A stretch of DNA of 64,000 nt from Aphanomyces cochlioides. Taxonomy: Eukaryota; Oomycota; Saprolegniomycetes; Saprolegniales; Verrucalvaceae. Positions within the stretch are counted from its first letter, which is position 1. Each line of letters starts with the position of its first letter. The stretch spans positions 62,001 through 126,000 of the forward strand of contig JAHQRK010000043.1 of the NCBI GenBank assembly GCA_019828595.1. The letters run 5' to 3'. A model generated the notes under the pieces. That model worked only from the letters and a program-made list of their open reading frames with translations. It was not told the origin of the DNA and did no database searches. The translations under genes were made by a program, and so were the position numbers. Positions 1 to 8,800 of the stretch are shown here, one piece after another.

Positions 1-564
1 CTGGGGTACACCATTGCTCCGGCGAGAACCCAAATCGGGATACCGCCCCCGCCCCTCCGAAGAGGCCCCTGGGGGGAAGTAGACAGAACCGCAGGGTGTG
101 CCCATAGGGGGGGCCCTCGTAGCCTCTAGGGCTGGCATGGACCCCGTTTTCTCGCCGCCTTCACTGGGGATCGACTCCAATTGGAGTCCAGGGAAGCAGC
201 CACCACAGGCACAAGGCCCCAGTGGTTCGCCCTCCTGAGTGAGGGCTTCGCTAGACAAGTTAACGACAGTGGTCTGGGGGTCAACCACTGACCCACTGAG
301 GTTGACCCCCCCTGGAACTCCGGCGAGTGGAGCACCAGGTGAAGCGCTGGTGGAGCGAGACGCAGATTGGTCTCCAGAGACGCCATTGGGGTCGAACTCG
401 ACCTCCACTTCGGCCCTAGGGTTAGGTGTAGAGACATTACTCACACCACTTCCGCCATCCTGATTGGACGACGAAAGTGGGTGAGGTGATACAATACCTG
501 GAATGATGGTGACTCCGTGAGTGTTGGTCTCACGGAGCTCGGAACAGCTGTTGGCGTTGGACAT
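1..564 (-). CDS. LINE ORF1, N-terminal 188 codons (partial)
   Basis: The frame starts at the ATG whose complement is at 562-564 (MSNANSCSEL) and stays open to the left edge. It corresponds to the first 188 residues of the 1012-aa ORF1 of copy B. The sequence is rich in Ser, Pro, Gly and Glu and is probably disordered. This copy lacks the 4-bp duplication that breaks ORF1 in copies E, F and G. I chose this ATG because it is the first one inside the element. The frame is also open upstream through the 60-nt leader into the satellite. The downstream part and the function cannot be judged here. Confidence 0.8.
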   Translation of the reverse strand, partial: MSNANSCSELRETNTHGVTIIPGIVSPHPLSSSNQDGGSGVSNVSTPNPRAEVEVEFDPNGVSGDQSASRSTSASPGAPLAGVPGGVNLSGSVVDPQTTVVNLSSEALTQEGEPLGPCACGGCFPGLQLESIPSEGGEKTGSMPALEATRAPPMGTPCGSVYFPPGASSEGRGRYPDLGSRRSNGVPQ

Positions 565-604
565 TTTGAGCGCGGCGGCACTTGATAACTTCTTGACTTG
601 AGGG

Positions 605-625
605 GTACGAGGCAAATTCGGAAGT
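605..625. repeat. 5' arm of the element's terminal inverted repeat (copy A)
   Basis: The 14-mer GTACGAGGCAAATT at 605-618 is the exact reverse complement of AATTTGCCTCGTAC found in the 3' UTR of every copy. Extended to the element end, the arms match at 19 of 21 positions. The partner of copy A lies outside the window. Confidence 0.8.
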
Positions 626-1563
626 GCATTTTGTGGGGTATGATTGGGACTATCGCGTGTTGATTTCGGACCAAGTTGATGCTTGGTCGTCCACCACACG
701 AGCATGACACCTTTCAAACATGCCAGACGTGGCGAGTGGGTATCTCGATGGGGTCGAGATGTGCATGTGGCACGTGGGTACCAAAAGTGGAGAAAAAGTG
801 GCATCGAGATGCATTTTGTGGGGTATGATTGGGACTATCGCGTGTTGATTTCGGACCAAGTTGATGCTTGGTCGTCCACCACACGAGCATGACACCTTTC
901 AAACATGCCAGACGTGGCGAGTGGGTATCTCGATGGGGTCGAGATGTGCATGTGGCACGTGGGTACCAAAAGTGGAGAAAAAGTGGCATCGAGATGCATT
1001 TTGTGGGGTATGATTGGGACTATCGCGTGTTGATTTCGGACCAAGTTGATGCTTGGTCGTCCACCACACGAGCATGACACCTTTCAAACATGCCAGACGT
1101 GGCGAGTGGGTATCTCGATGGGGTCGAGATGTGCATGTGGCACGTGGGTACCAAAAGTGGAGAAAAAGTGGCATCGAGATGCATTTTGTGGGGTATGATT
1201 GGGACTATCGCGTGTTGATTTCGGACCAAGTTGATGCTTGGTCGTCCACCACACGAGCATGACACCTTTCAAACATGCCAGACGTGGCGAGTGGGTATCT
1301 CGATGGGGTCGAGATGTGCATGTGGCACGTGGGTACCAAAAGTGGAGAAAAAGTGGCATCGAGATGCATTTTGTGGGGTATGATTGGGACTATCGCGTGT
1401 TGATTTCGGACCAAGTTGATGCTTGGTCGTCCACCACACGAGCATGACACCTTTCAAACATGCCAGACGTGGCGAGTGGGTATCTCGATGGGGTCGAGAT
1501 GTGCATGTGGCACGTGGGTACCAAAAGTGGAGAAAAAGTGGCATCGAGATGCATTTTGTGGGG
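626..1563. repeat. 185-bp satellite, 5 units plus 13 bp
   Basis: A head-to-tail array of a 185-bp unit fills the interval between copies A and B (938 bp = 5 x 185 + 13). The units look identical by eye. Each unit has seven GTGG motifs on the + strand, a hairpin ATCTCGA-TGGGG-TCGAGAT (first unit 742-760), a CACGTG palindrome and a GGTACC palindrome. The last 13 bp (1551-1563) are the left target duplication of copy B. Short open frames in both strands here are a by-product of the repeat: 185 is not a multiple of three, so every frame runs into stops. Confidence 0.95.
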
Positions 1564-1583
1564 TTAAATGAGTTGTATTAACC
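1562..1583 (-). promoter_or_regulatory. 3'-terminal stem including the target GG
   Basis: GGTTAA (1562-1567) and TTAACC (1578-1583) form a 6-bp inverted repeat with a 10-nt loop. The GG comes from the satellite side of the junction and TTAA is the element end. The stem is complete only when the target provides GG. Every 3' junction in the window has GG there. A role in 3'-end recognition or primer annealing is inferred. Confidence 0.5.
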
Positions 1584-1608
1584 TTATTTTTGAGCAAAGG
1601 CCCTAATG

Positions 1609-1629
1609 ACTTACTAATTTGCCTCGTAC
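1609..1629. repeat. 3' arm of the terminal inverted repeat (copy B)
   Basis: The core AATTTGCCTCGTAC (1616-1629) is the exact reverse complement of 8923-8936 at the other end of the element. Extended over 21 nt the two arms differ at two positions. The same arm is present in C (9740-9760), E (31950-31970), F (45272-45292) and G (54748-54768), and in D and the T copies, whose 5' arms have been lost by truncation. Confidence 0.85.
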
Positions 1630-1631
1630 TG

Positions 1632-1639
1632 TATAAATA
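1632..1639 (+). promoter_or_regulatory. TATAAATA box-like motif in the LINE 3' UTR
   Basis: TATAAATA lies 2 nt after the inverted-repeat arm and is present in every copy (for example 9763-9770). On the + strand it faces into the element and would drive antisense transcription. The motif is seen directly but the promoter role is only a possibility. Confidence 0.3.
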
Positions 1640-1689
1640 GAACTTGGAAAACAGAATATGGCAAAGTGGTCATTGAACAGGAGATGAAG

Positions 1690-1712
1690 TGAGTGAGCCG
1701 TTAGCTCACTCA
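1690..1712 (-). promoter_or_regulatory. Hairpin overlapping the ORF2 stop codon
   Basis: TGAGTGAGC (1690-1698) pairs with GCTCACTCA (1704-1712) around a 5-nt loop, a perfect 9-bp stem. The ORF2 TGA stop (complement at 1710-1712) forms its sense-strand start. F and G keep the 9-bp stem with a different loop and T1-T5 keep it with a 6-nt loop. C and E retain a 6-bp stem next to the stop, and D has one mismatch. It may be an RT-recognition or translation-termination structure, which is inferred. Confidence 0.6.
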
Positions 1713-4700
1713 TGAAACGACGCTGTCAGGAATGATGTGTTGACATAACCAGGGGTCCGAAGATAGATGCTTGAGCACATTGAATACCTTGGTGTATCCC
1801 TTCTTGAGAGGGAGATCAACCAGGAGCTGTTGTAGATGTAGCTTGATCAAAGAGGCAGCATGAATGGCAACTTCCATCGGACTCTTCGCTGTGAGGTCGG
1901 GTCGAAAGGTGCGATCGGCACGTTGGAGCCATATTTGATAATACACGCAGGCTCGGACAATCGGCCATATCTTCAGATAGCCACGGATGTAGTATCCATC
2001 GGACGGCTTGGGCGTCTCGTAGAACATTTCCAGACACGTGGACGGAAAGGAACACTCGAGCAGTCGCTGGATTGTCTTGAAGAAATACCAAACAGATTGA
2101 CCATATCCACAAGAGAACAGGAAATGCTCGTACGTCTCATTGACACGACAGAAGACACACGTCGGCTTGGGGTCTTGGTACTGAAACAGATATTGCATGG
2201 CGTTGGCGCGGAGAAGGGTCTTGAAAATGAACTCTCCATATCGAGGGAGAATGTGGTCGGGTTGGAGGAAGGCGGCAAGTTGGGTAAGGCGCTTGGGGTC
2301 TTCGTAAAAGTTGGATGGCAGGTTGAGATGCTTGGTAGGAAGAATGGACGAGCTGATAGCTGGAGAAGCTCTGATCTTAGCCGATTTCGAAGTCGCAAGC
2401 GCCAACAAGATCGGACTCGAGTCAGGGTGAATTATCCAGTGCCATTCCATCCATTCAGAGCTTGGCGTCGGCAAGTGGAACACGGGAGCATCCTCTTCAG
2501 AAACAATCTCAAACAATCGTGATAACTTGGTCACCAAGATTGAGATCCATTGTTTCGTTGGAGGGACAAAATTGGCTTGGCGGCAGGCACGGTTGATTTT
2601 GTCGAACAAGATCGAAGCTGGCCAAACTCGCTGACACGGAGTCAACAAATGCGACAACTTCGTGATGTGAAGCGAAGCCAATACATTGGCTTGGTCTTGC
2701 GTCGATGTAGAGCACTGATCGTATAGGTCTTCGAGTCCAGGCAGATACGAGTTGTGCCAAAGGGGAACATCCAAAGATGAGATGTGATTTGGACAGCCGT
2801 ACGGAGTCCAGCGGGATTCAAACCAGCTACTCAATAAGGCTTTCCACATTGGAGTGATATTGGGATTCTTGTACAGTCGTCTGATGAATGCAGAAGAGCC
2901 ATTTGCCAAGAGGAGATCTCGGGGGGAACCCCATGGATGAAAAGCCTTCTCGAGGAGAGTATAGCCCGGCGTAATCCAGGCGGACATGGCAGACTTGCGG
3001 GGTGGGGTGGTGATGGCTTGAATGCATCTGATCATGACAGAGCGGTTGTGTTGTTGCCATAAAGCAAGTGCATGGTGCAGGCCTAAGCCACCGGACTTCT
3101 TCGGCATGAATAGGATCTCCTTTTTGATCAAACGGAGGCCATGGACAGAGGAGGATGGGTTGATTTCTTCACCATGCATAAATTGAAGCATGGCCTTGTC
3201 GATCTTTTTGGCCAGGTCTTTGTCGGCAGGGACAAAAGCCAGTTGGTACCATAACACAGGCAGACATATGCTGTGCAGGATAGTGACTTTTCCGGCCATG
3301 GTTCGAGCCTTGTAGAGCCACAAAGACAAGCGAGCCACAAACTTCTCAAACACGTAATTGAAACGTGCCAATGGAGAAAGATTGGGCGCAACCAAGATAC
3401 CAAGAGCCTTCACGGGACTGTCGGAAGTAACTTGTAGTGAGGCAAGGTTCCCATTCAACTGGCTGTAGGTCAGAATTTGGGTCTTGTCTACGTTGAGTCG
3501 GAAACCAGACTTGTCGCAAAAGGTTTGAACCAATGCAAGCTGCCGGTGGAGGCACGTCTCATTTGCCGCATAGAGTTGCGAGTCGTCGGCAAAGTAACTC
3601 CCAGTGTGGTAGCGATCCCCACACTTGATGCCATAGTTGGAGTGTTGCCGTAGGAGTTGGCACATCGGTTCCAAAGCGATCACAAACAGAAGTGGCGACA
3701 GTGGATCACCTTGCAACACACCGCGTGAGATGTGAACTGGCTTGGACAAGAAGCCGTTCACCAAGATGCGAGACTTGCGGCCCGAGTACAGTACGCGAAC
3801 CATGTCAACAAAGGTTTCGGGAAAGCCATAGTGACGGAGGACGCGGAGCAAGTACGCGTGGTCCACGCGATCAAAAGCTTTCTCAAAGTCAAGCAGTGCC
3901 ACCATCGAGGACGGACTGTGTAGTTTGATGTGGTGCAGCATGTCATCCAGTCGTGCAATATTGGTTTGGATATTGCTTCGACGGATAAAGCCTTGCTGGT
4001 CCGGGTGGATGATGTGTCGAATGTGGCGCTGGAGTCGATAAGCCAGAATACTCGTCAGGATTTTCACATCCGTGTTGAGTAGGCTAATGGGCCGATAGTT
4101 CTTGGCCTGTGACTTGGGGCCTTTCTTGTGCAGCAACACCAGCGTACTGACAAGTTGCATGGGAGTCAAGCGAGGGTGAGAATGGAGCTGGTGTGTGAAT
4201 AGCAGCTCCAATACCAACGACCACTTGTGAGGTGCAAGTTTGAGGACTTCGAATGGCAGAGCGTTGGGACCTGGCGCTGAGTTCGAACTGCTGTGTCGAA
4301 TAGCATGATAGAACTCGTTGGCGCGCAAGGGAGCCGACAGCTCTTTCTGGGCTTGCTCTGGCAGTTGCTTGTGTCGAGTCAATGGGGTCAGAAATGACGA
4401 CACTTCGTCTCCAGATCGCTGCACCTCGGGAGCTGCAAACAAGTCCTTGTAGTAGTCGACCAGGACGTCAGACATGCCTTGTTGATTGGAGACAACATTT
4501 CCATTGACATCCACCAACTCTTTGAAGACTGTCTTCTTCAAGGGGGTAGGGACAGGGGACATGAAGTGGAACTTGGACGAGCGCTCTGCTTTGTACAAGT
4601 GAAGTTGGAACGCCTGGTCTTGACGAAACTGCTTGTCTCGATCTTGCAGCTCGTGAATTTGCTTTTGAAGGTCTCGCACTCGATCCACCAGCACTGAATC

Positions 4701-5765
4701 TTGACGCATGTTGGGGACTTGCAAAAGCGAAGCGATCTCGACAGCTAACTTCTTCAACGGCAGACGTTGTTTCTCCAATCGTTGAGAATGGAATTCTTTG
4801 AGTTGGGAGCGGATATCATTGACCAGCATGTCGTAGGCCTTGGAGATATTGTGGAATGTTGGAGACTTGTCCAAAAATCGATCCAGACATCCATGAACAA
4901 TCTCGGCCGCTCGTGGTAGACGAAGTAGCCAAGTTGGAGCTTTCCATGATCCAGAGCCATGGCGCAATGTTTGACGCTTTGTGATGATACGACAAGCCAC
5001 GTGGTCAGCCTGTGGAACGTGTGGCATGTGCGTCGCCTTCCAATGACGAAGACCCGCCAAGGTGGACGAACAAAAGATGTAGTCAAGTCGGTTGGTGAGT
5101 GTGGGACTTGTGAAGGTTCTTGCCACGGGGTTTTGACGGCGAAACAGATCCACCAGAGACAAACTGTGCATCCATTGTTCCAGTTGAAGGGTGCCGGCCA
5201 TGGTGGAGGTACTGGGTCTCAACGAATCCAAATCTTTGTTGAGAGTGCAGTTGAAATCTCCTCCAACAATGTGGAGCGCATGTGGAGGAAAGTCGCGTGG
5301 CAATTCTTCGAAGTAACTTGCTCGTTCTTGGAAGGCTGCCGGCGCATAGATATTGTGGAGAACGACTGTCAGTGGACCCAGAGTACATCGCACTTGTAGA
5401 TAACGACCACGAAGCACTGGGTTGTCATGAGGGACTTGAGTGGCGTTCTTCAAAGGAGAGTGAGGATGTATCAACGTAGCCAGACCTCCAGTGGCTGGCG
5501 ACGTGGATACTTCAGGGTAAATAGGCTCTTCAAAGAACAAAGAGCCTTCGTGGTTTGTGATGCGTTGCCAATGGAACGCAACACGGTCGTGGAGACTTGG
5601 CGTGCGGAAACGGGTTTCTTGGATAAAGGAAACGTCGTGAACACTTGATAGTTTGTCGAGGATGTACCGATGACTGTTGGAGAAGCCATTGGTGTTGAGG
5701 GAGATGATTTGTGGGTCCCAGTCCACGAGTTCAGTTGGGACATCGGAGAAGTTGTTGTCACTCAT
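1710..5765 (-). CDS. LINE ORF2: APE endonuclease, reverse transcriptase, zinc finger (copy B, intact)
   Basis: This 1351-aa protein carries out target-primed reverse transcription: it nicks the target and copies the element RNA from the freed 3' end. Residues about 20-260 are an APE-type endonuclease with the LNTNG, QET, YAP, GGDFN, RLDY and ADH motifs; the last is SDH in many relatives. A charged, coiled-coil-like stretch (about 315-390) links it to the RT (about 500-830), which has NYRPISLLN, DFEKAFDRVDH (motif A), QGDPLSP and a FADD catalytic box instead of the usual YADD. Near residues 1203-1219 a C-x2-C-x7-H-x4-C finger in a zf-RVT-like context closes the protein. The start is the ATG giving MSDNNF; the codon before it is GTG. 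The gap after ORF1 is 78 nt. The protein acts with ORF1 in an RNP in the nucleus (family knowledge). Confidence 0.95.
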   Translation of the reverse strand: MSDNNFSDVPTELVDWDPQIISLNTNGFSNSHRYILDKLSSVHDVSFIQETRFRTPSLHDRVAFHWQRITNHEGSLFFEEPIYPEVSTSPATGGLATLIHPHSPLKNATQVPHDNPVLRGRYLQVRCTLGPLTVVLHNIYAPAAFQERASYFEELPRDFPPHALHIVGGDFNCTLNKDLDSLRPSTSTMAGTLQLEQWMHSLSLVDLFRRQNPVARTFTSPTLTNRLDYIFCSSTLAGLRHWKATHMPHVPQADHVACRIITKRQTLRHGSGSWKAPTWLLRLPRAAEIVHGCLDRFLDKSPTFHNISKAYDMLVNDIRSQLKEFHSQRLEKQRLPLKKLAVEIASLLQVPNMRQDSVLVDRVRDLQKQIHELQDRDKQFRQDQAFQLHLYKAERSSKFHFMSPVPTPLKKTVFKELVDVNGNVVSNQQGMSDVLVDYYKDLFAAPEVQRSGDEVSSFLTPLTRHKQLPEQAQKELSAPLRANEFYHAIRHSSSNSAPGPNALPFEVLKLAPHKWSLVLELLFTHQLHSHPRLTPMQLVSTLVLLHKKGPKSQAKNYRPISLLNTDVKILTSILAYRLQRHIRHIIHPDQQGFIRRSNIQTNIARLDDMLHHIKLHSPSSMVALLDFEKAFDRVDHAYLLRVLRHYGFPETFVDMVRVLYSGRKSRILVNGFLSKPVHISRGVLQGDPLSPLLFVIALEPMCQLLRQHSNYGIKCGDRYHTGSYFADDSQLYAANETCLHRQLALVQTFCDKSGFRLNVDKTQILTYSQLNGNLASLQVTSDSPVKALGILVAPNLSPLARFNYVFEKFVARLSLWLYKARTMAGKVTILHSICLPVLWYQLAFVPADKDLAKKIDKAMLQFMHGEEINPSSSVHGLRLIKKEILFMPKKSGGLGLHHALALWQQHNRSVMIRCIQAITTPPRKSAMSAWITPGYTLLEKAFHPWGSPRDLLLANGSSAFIRRLYKNPNITPMWKALLSSWFESRWTPYGCPNHISSLDVPLWHNSYLPGLEDLYDQCSTSTQDQANVLASLHITKLSHLLTPCQRVWPASILFDKINRACRQANFVPPTKQWISILVTKLSRLFEIVSEEDAPVFHLPTPSSEWMEWHWIIHPDSSPILLALATSKSAKIRASPAISSSILPTKHLNLPSNFYEDPKRLTQLAAFLQPDHILPRYGEFIFKTLLRANAMQYLFQYQDPKPTCVFCRVNETYEHFLFSCGYGQSVWYFFKTIQRLLECSFPSTCLEMFYETPKPSDGYYIRGYLKIWPIVRACVYYQIWLQRADRTFRPDLTAKSPMEVAIHAASLIKLHLQQLLVDLPLKKGYTKVFNVLKHLSSDPWLCQHIIPDSVVS

Positions 5766-5843
5766 CACGAGTACAGATGAAAATGAGTAGAATGGAGGGG
5801 TCAGAGGGGAGGTTGAAATGGATTGAAGCAGGGGATAGAAGCC

Positions 5844-8800
5844 TTAGAGTTGATCGTCCTCCAAATCGAGGGGATCAATTTCGTCGGCGTTCATGGAGTG
5901 GTGAGCTTTGCTGCAGAGCTCGTCGATGTGGTAATTGTTGGTGATGCTTTTGAGCATCGAGATGGCCGACAAGACGGGAGCCGGCAAAGTGAACTTCTCG
6001 AGATTGTCGCTGAAGTTTTCGATCAAAGCAAACAGCGACCAGTCAGTCAAACAGTTGGTGTCAGGCAATCTTGTTGCTTCTTGGTTCAATAGAACAGTCA
6101 GTGCCTCCGAGTTTGTGTAGAGGTCTGGGGCCCGATTTGAGAGGAATAAGTCAATCGTAGCAAGTGCAAAGAGGATGCGCTTGATCTCTGGTATGTCCGT
6201 GGTCAATTCTTCCAAGATTTCTGACGGGTGAATCTTGTATTGAGCCATGAAGTTGACGTGATGTTTGTAGTTGTGAGGCTTGCCTTGAGCTTTTAACAAA
6301 GCCATCTTGCGCTCAATAGTCTTGGTTGCAACAAGTGACTGAAACAAACTGAGGTCTTCATCTTGTGCGTACATAGCATGTGCAACGAGCTGAGGATCAT
6401 CTCGCAAAATGCGTTGACATTCGGTGATACTGCCTTCGACTTTCTTGTCTCGAATGATCTTCTTCGCCAATTCGAGGTGGGCTGCAGCAGACTTGTCAAG
6501 TCGTTGTTTCTTCGCTTTGCCTTTGGTCTTTTTCGGGCGTGGCGCACTTGAATCTTCCAATACAATTCGAGGCACTGCAAAGTCTTCAAACGAGAGTTCC
6601 ACGTCGTCTTCTTCGAGGATATGAAAACGGTTGGATGTCGGCAGGGGATCCAAACGTGGGGACGAAGGCAAAGTACGTTTTGGAGCTGGTCCAGACCGGT
6701 AGCCCGTTACCAATTGAAGGTCCAGCGAGTTCTTGGGCTGCTCACTTGGTGGAGCAAGAGCGGGCGATTCGTTGGTAGACATTTCCACATCTTCTTGTTG
6801 TTTGTCTTGTCCATTGTTGTTAGGGGGATCGCTGTCACCAGACATATCGACATCAGAGCCATGAGAAGGAGCTGTTGGCTGTGGTTGTTCATCTTGACGA
6901 TCTCCAGATGCCTCAGTTGAGTCGGCCTCGCCTTCCGCATTTGTTCCAGGGTCTTGATCATGATCGTCTCCATCATGTTCAGGTTCTTTTTCTCCTGACG
7001 GAGGAGATTTTGCCGCTGCCTTGGCCGCTTTTGCCTTCGCTTTTTCAGCCTTGGCCTCTGCACGTCGTGAAACAATCGACGGAGGCAATGTCTTGTTCAG
7101 AGCAGCGATCTTGTGCTGAAACACGACGACAAAAGGCTGACCCGACGGATCCGTAATGGTGATTTCGCGTAGTGCGTCGCCGGATTTTGGCACCAGCACT
7201 GCAGGAGGCGCAGGCGACTTGAAAATGACTCTCAAATGCGGCGACTTGATGTTCTGACCAGCAGTAGGGTTGAATGCTGCTATCACTGACTTGGTCAATG
7301 CAGCCATTTTCTTGACAATCGCCTTGGCCATCGAAGGGTGACTGACCTTGTTGAACGTAACGTAGTAGTTGTTGCCATAACGCGAGTACTTGGGAACCAG
7401 GAAATCTTTGCCACCAAGTCGAAACGTTGTGCCTCCCATTTCCACGCACGTAGACAAGTTGTAACTTGAGATCACAATGGTCTGTGGGTTCTTCTTGTGG
7501 ATCAAAATGTTCGGAAATTTGGAGCCCCATAACGAACCAGGATTTTCCTTGACAAATTGATCGCAGATGACTTTTTCGGACCAGTCCTTGTAGCCTTCGC
7601 CCAACTTGACTGTGAGCTCGTACACTTGGGACTGGGGGGTGAGCAAAATGTTTTCAATGAAGGCGTCCATGTCACCAGAGTCTTTGTAGAATGCGTCCGC
7701 CATGGCCTCGCATCGCGCAATATCGTCATCGGCAACAGCATGAGCACCAGTGTTGCGGTGTTTTGCGCCTTTGGGAGCATTGCCTTGCTTGGAATCTTTC
7801 TTGGACGAAGCTGAATCCTTGCCGGGAGTCTTTTGCGTCCATGGATTGGCCTTTTCAGCGTTTTGTTGCTCTTGATCGCCTTGTATTTTGTCTGCCGCGG
7901 AAGGAGGGTCAACAGCGCCATTTCCTTGAGCAACGGATTTGTCGACAATGTCTTGATTTGACTGGTCATTGTCATTGTTTGTCGATTGTTCCTCTTGAAT
8001 AACTTCTCCAGGAGTATCACACGGCTTCGCTTGGCCGTTAATGTCGCCTGACCCATCAACCTCCGAGTGAATTTGAGTATTTCCCTCGTCGGTTAAGGCC
8101 TCGGTTTCAGTAGAATCCTTCCCCTCAGCGTCTCCAGAGACCATATCCACGTCCTCTTGAGATTGTTCTTCTTCCTCTCCCGTTCTAGGAGGCTCAGCAC
8201 AGGGGGCGACGCGGTTGGTGGCTGCTGGCTCAGTCCCATTGGTCACGAGAAAGGCCGGGGCCAGACCCCCAGTGACAGGGGTAGAAGGGGAATCCATGCC
8301 ATCCCCGCAGCACGGTGACTGGGGTACACCATTGCTCCGGCGAGAACCCAAATCGGGATACCGCCCCCGCCCCTCCGAAGAGGCCCCTGGGGGGAAGTAG
8401 ACAGAACCGCAGGGTGTGCCCATAGGGGGGGCCCTCGTAGCCTCTAGGGCTGGCATGGACCCCGTTTTCTCGCCGCCTTCACTGGGGATCGACTCCAATT
8501 GGAGTCCAGGGAAGCAGCCACCACAGGCACAAGGCCCCAGTGGTTCGCCCTCCTGAGTGAGGGCTTCGCTAGACAAGTTAACGACAGTGGTCTGGGGGTC
8601 AACCACTGACCCACTGAGGTTGACCCCCCCTGGAACTCCGGCGAGTGGAGCACCAGGTGAAGCGCTGGTGGAGCGAGACGCAGATTGGTCTCCAGAGACG
8701 CCATTGGGGTCGAACTCGACCTCCACTTCGGCCCTAGGGTTAGGTGTAGAGACATTACTCACACCACTTCCGCCATCCTGATTGGACGACGAAAGTGGGT

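Larger units (their letters stand above)
1..625 (-). mobile_element. LINE copy A, 5' end only (runs off the left edge)
   Basis: This is the 5' end of a LINE element on the minus strand. It is nearly identical to positions 8319-8943 of copy B and holds the short 5' UTR and the first part of ORF1. The element stops at 625 and the satellite begins at 626 with GCATTTTGTGGGG, the same 5' junction as copies B and C. The rest of the element lies outside the window. Confidence 0.92.

Noticed and set aside
650..1544. Repeated open frames of 60-110 codons in both strands of the satellite
   Set aside because: They recur every 185 bp with identical sequence, overlap one another in several frames, mostly use non-ATG starts, and exist only because the repeat has few stops. 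No sign of coding.
626..1563. CRISPR array
   Set aside because: The whole 185-bp unit repeats without unique spacers and no cas genes are near. It is a satellite.
1860..2522. 220-codon open frame on the + strand inside ORF2 (and the same in the other copies)
   Set aside because: It lies antisense to the well-supported ORF2 zinc-finger region, has low-complexity composition, and changes with ORF2 substitutions. It is a shadow frame.
7045..8059. 161- and 185-codon minus-strand frames inside ORF1
   Set aside because: They overlap ORF1 in other frames on the same strand, with biased composition (Lys/Thr-rich or Gln/Cys-rich). They are shadows of ORF1.
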